A DNA stretch of 64,000 nucleotides, taken from the NCBI GenBank assembly GCA_022844485.1, contig JALHLQ010000005.1, positions 1 to 64,000 of the forward strand, in the 5' to 3' direction. Origin of the DNA: Xanthobacteraceae bacterium. Its GTDB lineage: Bacteria > Pseudomonadota > Alphaproteobacteria > Rhizobiales > Xanthobacteraceae. A program made the translations under genes and the position numbers. Below are positions 63,032 to 64,000 of the stretch, one piece after another. Each line of letters starts with the position of its first letter. The first letter of the stretch is position 1. The notes beneath the pieces were generated by a model. That model did not search any database. It was not told the origin of the DNA and saw nothing but the letters and a program-made list of their open reading frames with translations.

Positions 63032-64000
63032 ATTAACATCGTCGCGGACAAACCGGGCAGCGGACGGCGCAAGCCGGCCAAGACGCCGAAGGGGCGGCAG
63101 GTCGAGCCGCGCGCGCTCGAGGAGGTCCGCGCTCTGCTCGGCGACGAGCCGCGGACGCGCGATCTTCTCATCGAGCATCTGCACAAACTGCAGGACAGGT
63201 TCGGCCATCTCCCGGCGGCGCATCTTGCGGCGCTCGCGGCGGAGATGAAGCTCGCGCTCGCGGAGGTCTACGAGACGGCGACGTTCTACGCGCATTTTGA
63301 CGTCGTGAGGGAGGGCGAGACGCCGCCGCCGAGCGTCACGATCCGCGTGTGCGATTCGCTATCCTGCGCCATGGCGGGATCGGAACGGCTCCTCGGACTG
63401 CTTCAATCCGGCCTCAAACCGGACGTGCGCGTCGTTCGTGCGCCTTGCATGGGCGCGTGCGATCGCGCGCCCGTCGCCGCGGTCGGGCATGTGCAAATCC
63501 CGAATGCGACGACGGAAAGCGCGGCATCGGCGGCGAAGTCATCCGCTCACCCGCATGCGTTTCATACGTCGACCGACTTCGCGGCTTATTCCGCGGCCGG
63601 CGGCTACGCGCTCTTGAAAAGCTGCCTTTCGGGGCAGAGCGCGCGCGATGCGGTCATCGCCGGCGTGAGCGACGCCGATTTGCGCGGGCTTGGCGGCGCG
63701 GGGTTCCCGACGGGGCGGAAATGGTCGCTCGTGCGTGCCGAAGCGGCGCCTCGGCTGATGGCCGTCAATGCCGACGAGGGCGAGCCCGGCACGTTCAAGG
63801 ACCGGCATTACCTCGAGCGCGATCCGCATCGCTTCCTCGAAGGAATGCTGGTCGCGGCCTGGGTCGTCGAGGCCGCCGAGGTCTACATCTATCTGCGCGA
63901 CGAATATCCTGAGATCCGGCTGATGCTGCGCGATGAAATTGCGAAACTCGAGCGTGCCGGCCTGTCGCCGCATGCAAAAGTCCATCTCCGCCGCGGCGCA
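63032..64000 (+). CDS. NAD-dependent formate dehydrogenase, fused NuoE-NuoF-type subunit (partial)
   Basis: An open frame runs from 63032 to the window end (323 codons, no stop). The first 150 residues are thioredoxin-like NuoE: LHKLQDRFGHLP, YETATFYAHFD, then CDSLSC and CMGACD as [2Fe-2S] ligands. After a linker comes NuoF-like sequence GLGGAGFPTGRKWSLV and NADEGEPGTFKDRHYLERDPH, the FMN/NADH site. Methylobacterium-type FDH1 has such a fused subunit. No ATG, GTG or TTG fits; an ATT at 63032 with GGAG 7 bp upstream is the best start. It oxidises formate to CO2 with NAD once joined to its catalytic subunit, which would lie beyond the window. Confidence 0.85.
   Translation, partial: MNIVADKPGSGRRKPAKTPKGRQVEPRALEEVRALLGDEPRTRDLLIEHLHKLQDRFGHLPAAHLAALAAEMKLALAEVYETATFYAHFDVVREGETPPPSVTIRVCDSLSCAMAGSERLLGLLQSGLKPDVRVVRAPCMGACDRAPVAAVGHVQIPNATTESAASAAKSSAHPHAFHTSTDFAAYSAAGGYALLKSCLSGQSARDAVIAGVSDADLRGLGGAGFPTGRKWSLVRAEAAPRLMAVNADEGEPGTFKDRHYLERDPHRFLEGMLVAAWVVEAAEVYIYLRDEYPEIRLMLRDEIAKLERAGLSPHAKVHLRRGA

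Overview
The window is about 64 kb of GC-rich DNA that reads as the chromosome of an alphaproteobacterium, most likely in the Hyphomicrobiales (Bradyrhizobiaceae/Xanthobacteraceae neighbourhood). The reasons are the sdhCDAB block, the mdh-sucC order, the leuC-rplS-trmD-rimM-rpsP-ffh and dapF-mtaB...ftsY arrangement, mesaconyl-CoA hydratase-like and CoA-ester-lyase genes, C1 genes of the methylotroph/oxalotroph type, and intergenic palindromes of the kind abundant in that order. I see no rRNA, tRNA, CRISPR array, phage or transposase gene. The assignment is inference from gene content; no search was run.

Region 1 (0-40 kb) is mostly core genome. Minus strand: zapE, mdh, sucC, then a MaoC hydratase followed by sdhC-sdhD-sdhA-sdhB. 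Plus strand: leuB. Then come a FIST sensor overlapping a GGDEF/EAL protein, a glutathione transferase, a SorA-type sulfite oxidase with a small cytochrome, asd, an FAD oxidoreductase, a CoA ester lyase, leuD with a metallopeptidase/DUF6152/membrane cluster, four small exported proteins, leuC, a ribosome-assembly and SRP block (rplS, trmD, rimM, rpsP, ffh), a metallo-beta-lactamase-fold protein, dapF-mtaB-MaoC, a pseudouridine synthase, ftsY-yciB and a lytic transglycosylase.

Region 2 (40.3-56.2 kb) is an accessory catabolic island. A tight plus-strand run encodes a BKACE-type beta-keto acid cleavage enzyme, a cyclase-family hydrolase, a HisD-family dehydrogenase resembling sulfopropanediol dehydrogenase, an SDR, a carboxymuconolactone-decarboxylase-family protein, a 3-hydroxyisobutyrate-dehydrogenase-family enzyme and an ACMSD-type amidohydrolase. 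It is followed by two FAD aromatic monooxygenases, a cupin, a two-subunit molybdenum hydroxylase (2Fe-2S plus Mo subunit) and a tripartite tricarboxylate transporter (TctC, TctB, TctA). The set looks like uptake and hydroxylation of an aromatic or N-heterocyclic carboxylate followed by decarboxylation and side-chain oxidation. The substrate cannot be read from the sequence.

Region 3 (56.2-64 kb) is a C1/oxalate module: a GntR regulator, oxalyl-CoA decarboxylase (oxc), formyl-CoA transferase (frc), a 10-formyl-THF-hydrolase-like formyltransferase, formate-THF ligase (fhs), and the start of a fused NuoE-NuoF-type subunit of NAD-dependent formate dehydrogenase that runs off the window. Together these take oxalate to formyl-CoA and formate, and from there to C1-THF or CO2 plus NADH.

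The most unusual non-coding signal is two families of modular palindromes. One is CTAG-bounded and occurs as two inverted pairs (15.1 and 20.4-20.6 kb). The other is a composite of a variable stem next to a CCCC/GGGG stem; it sits in several intergenic gaps and appears to have entered two coding sequences in frame (rimM and the RluA-family gene). In both families the ends are conserved while the stems differ from copy to copy yet stay self-complementary.
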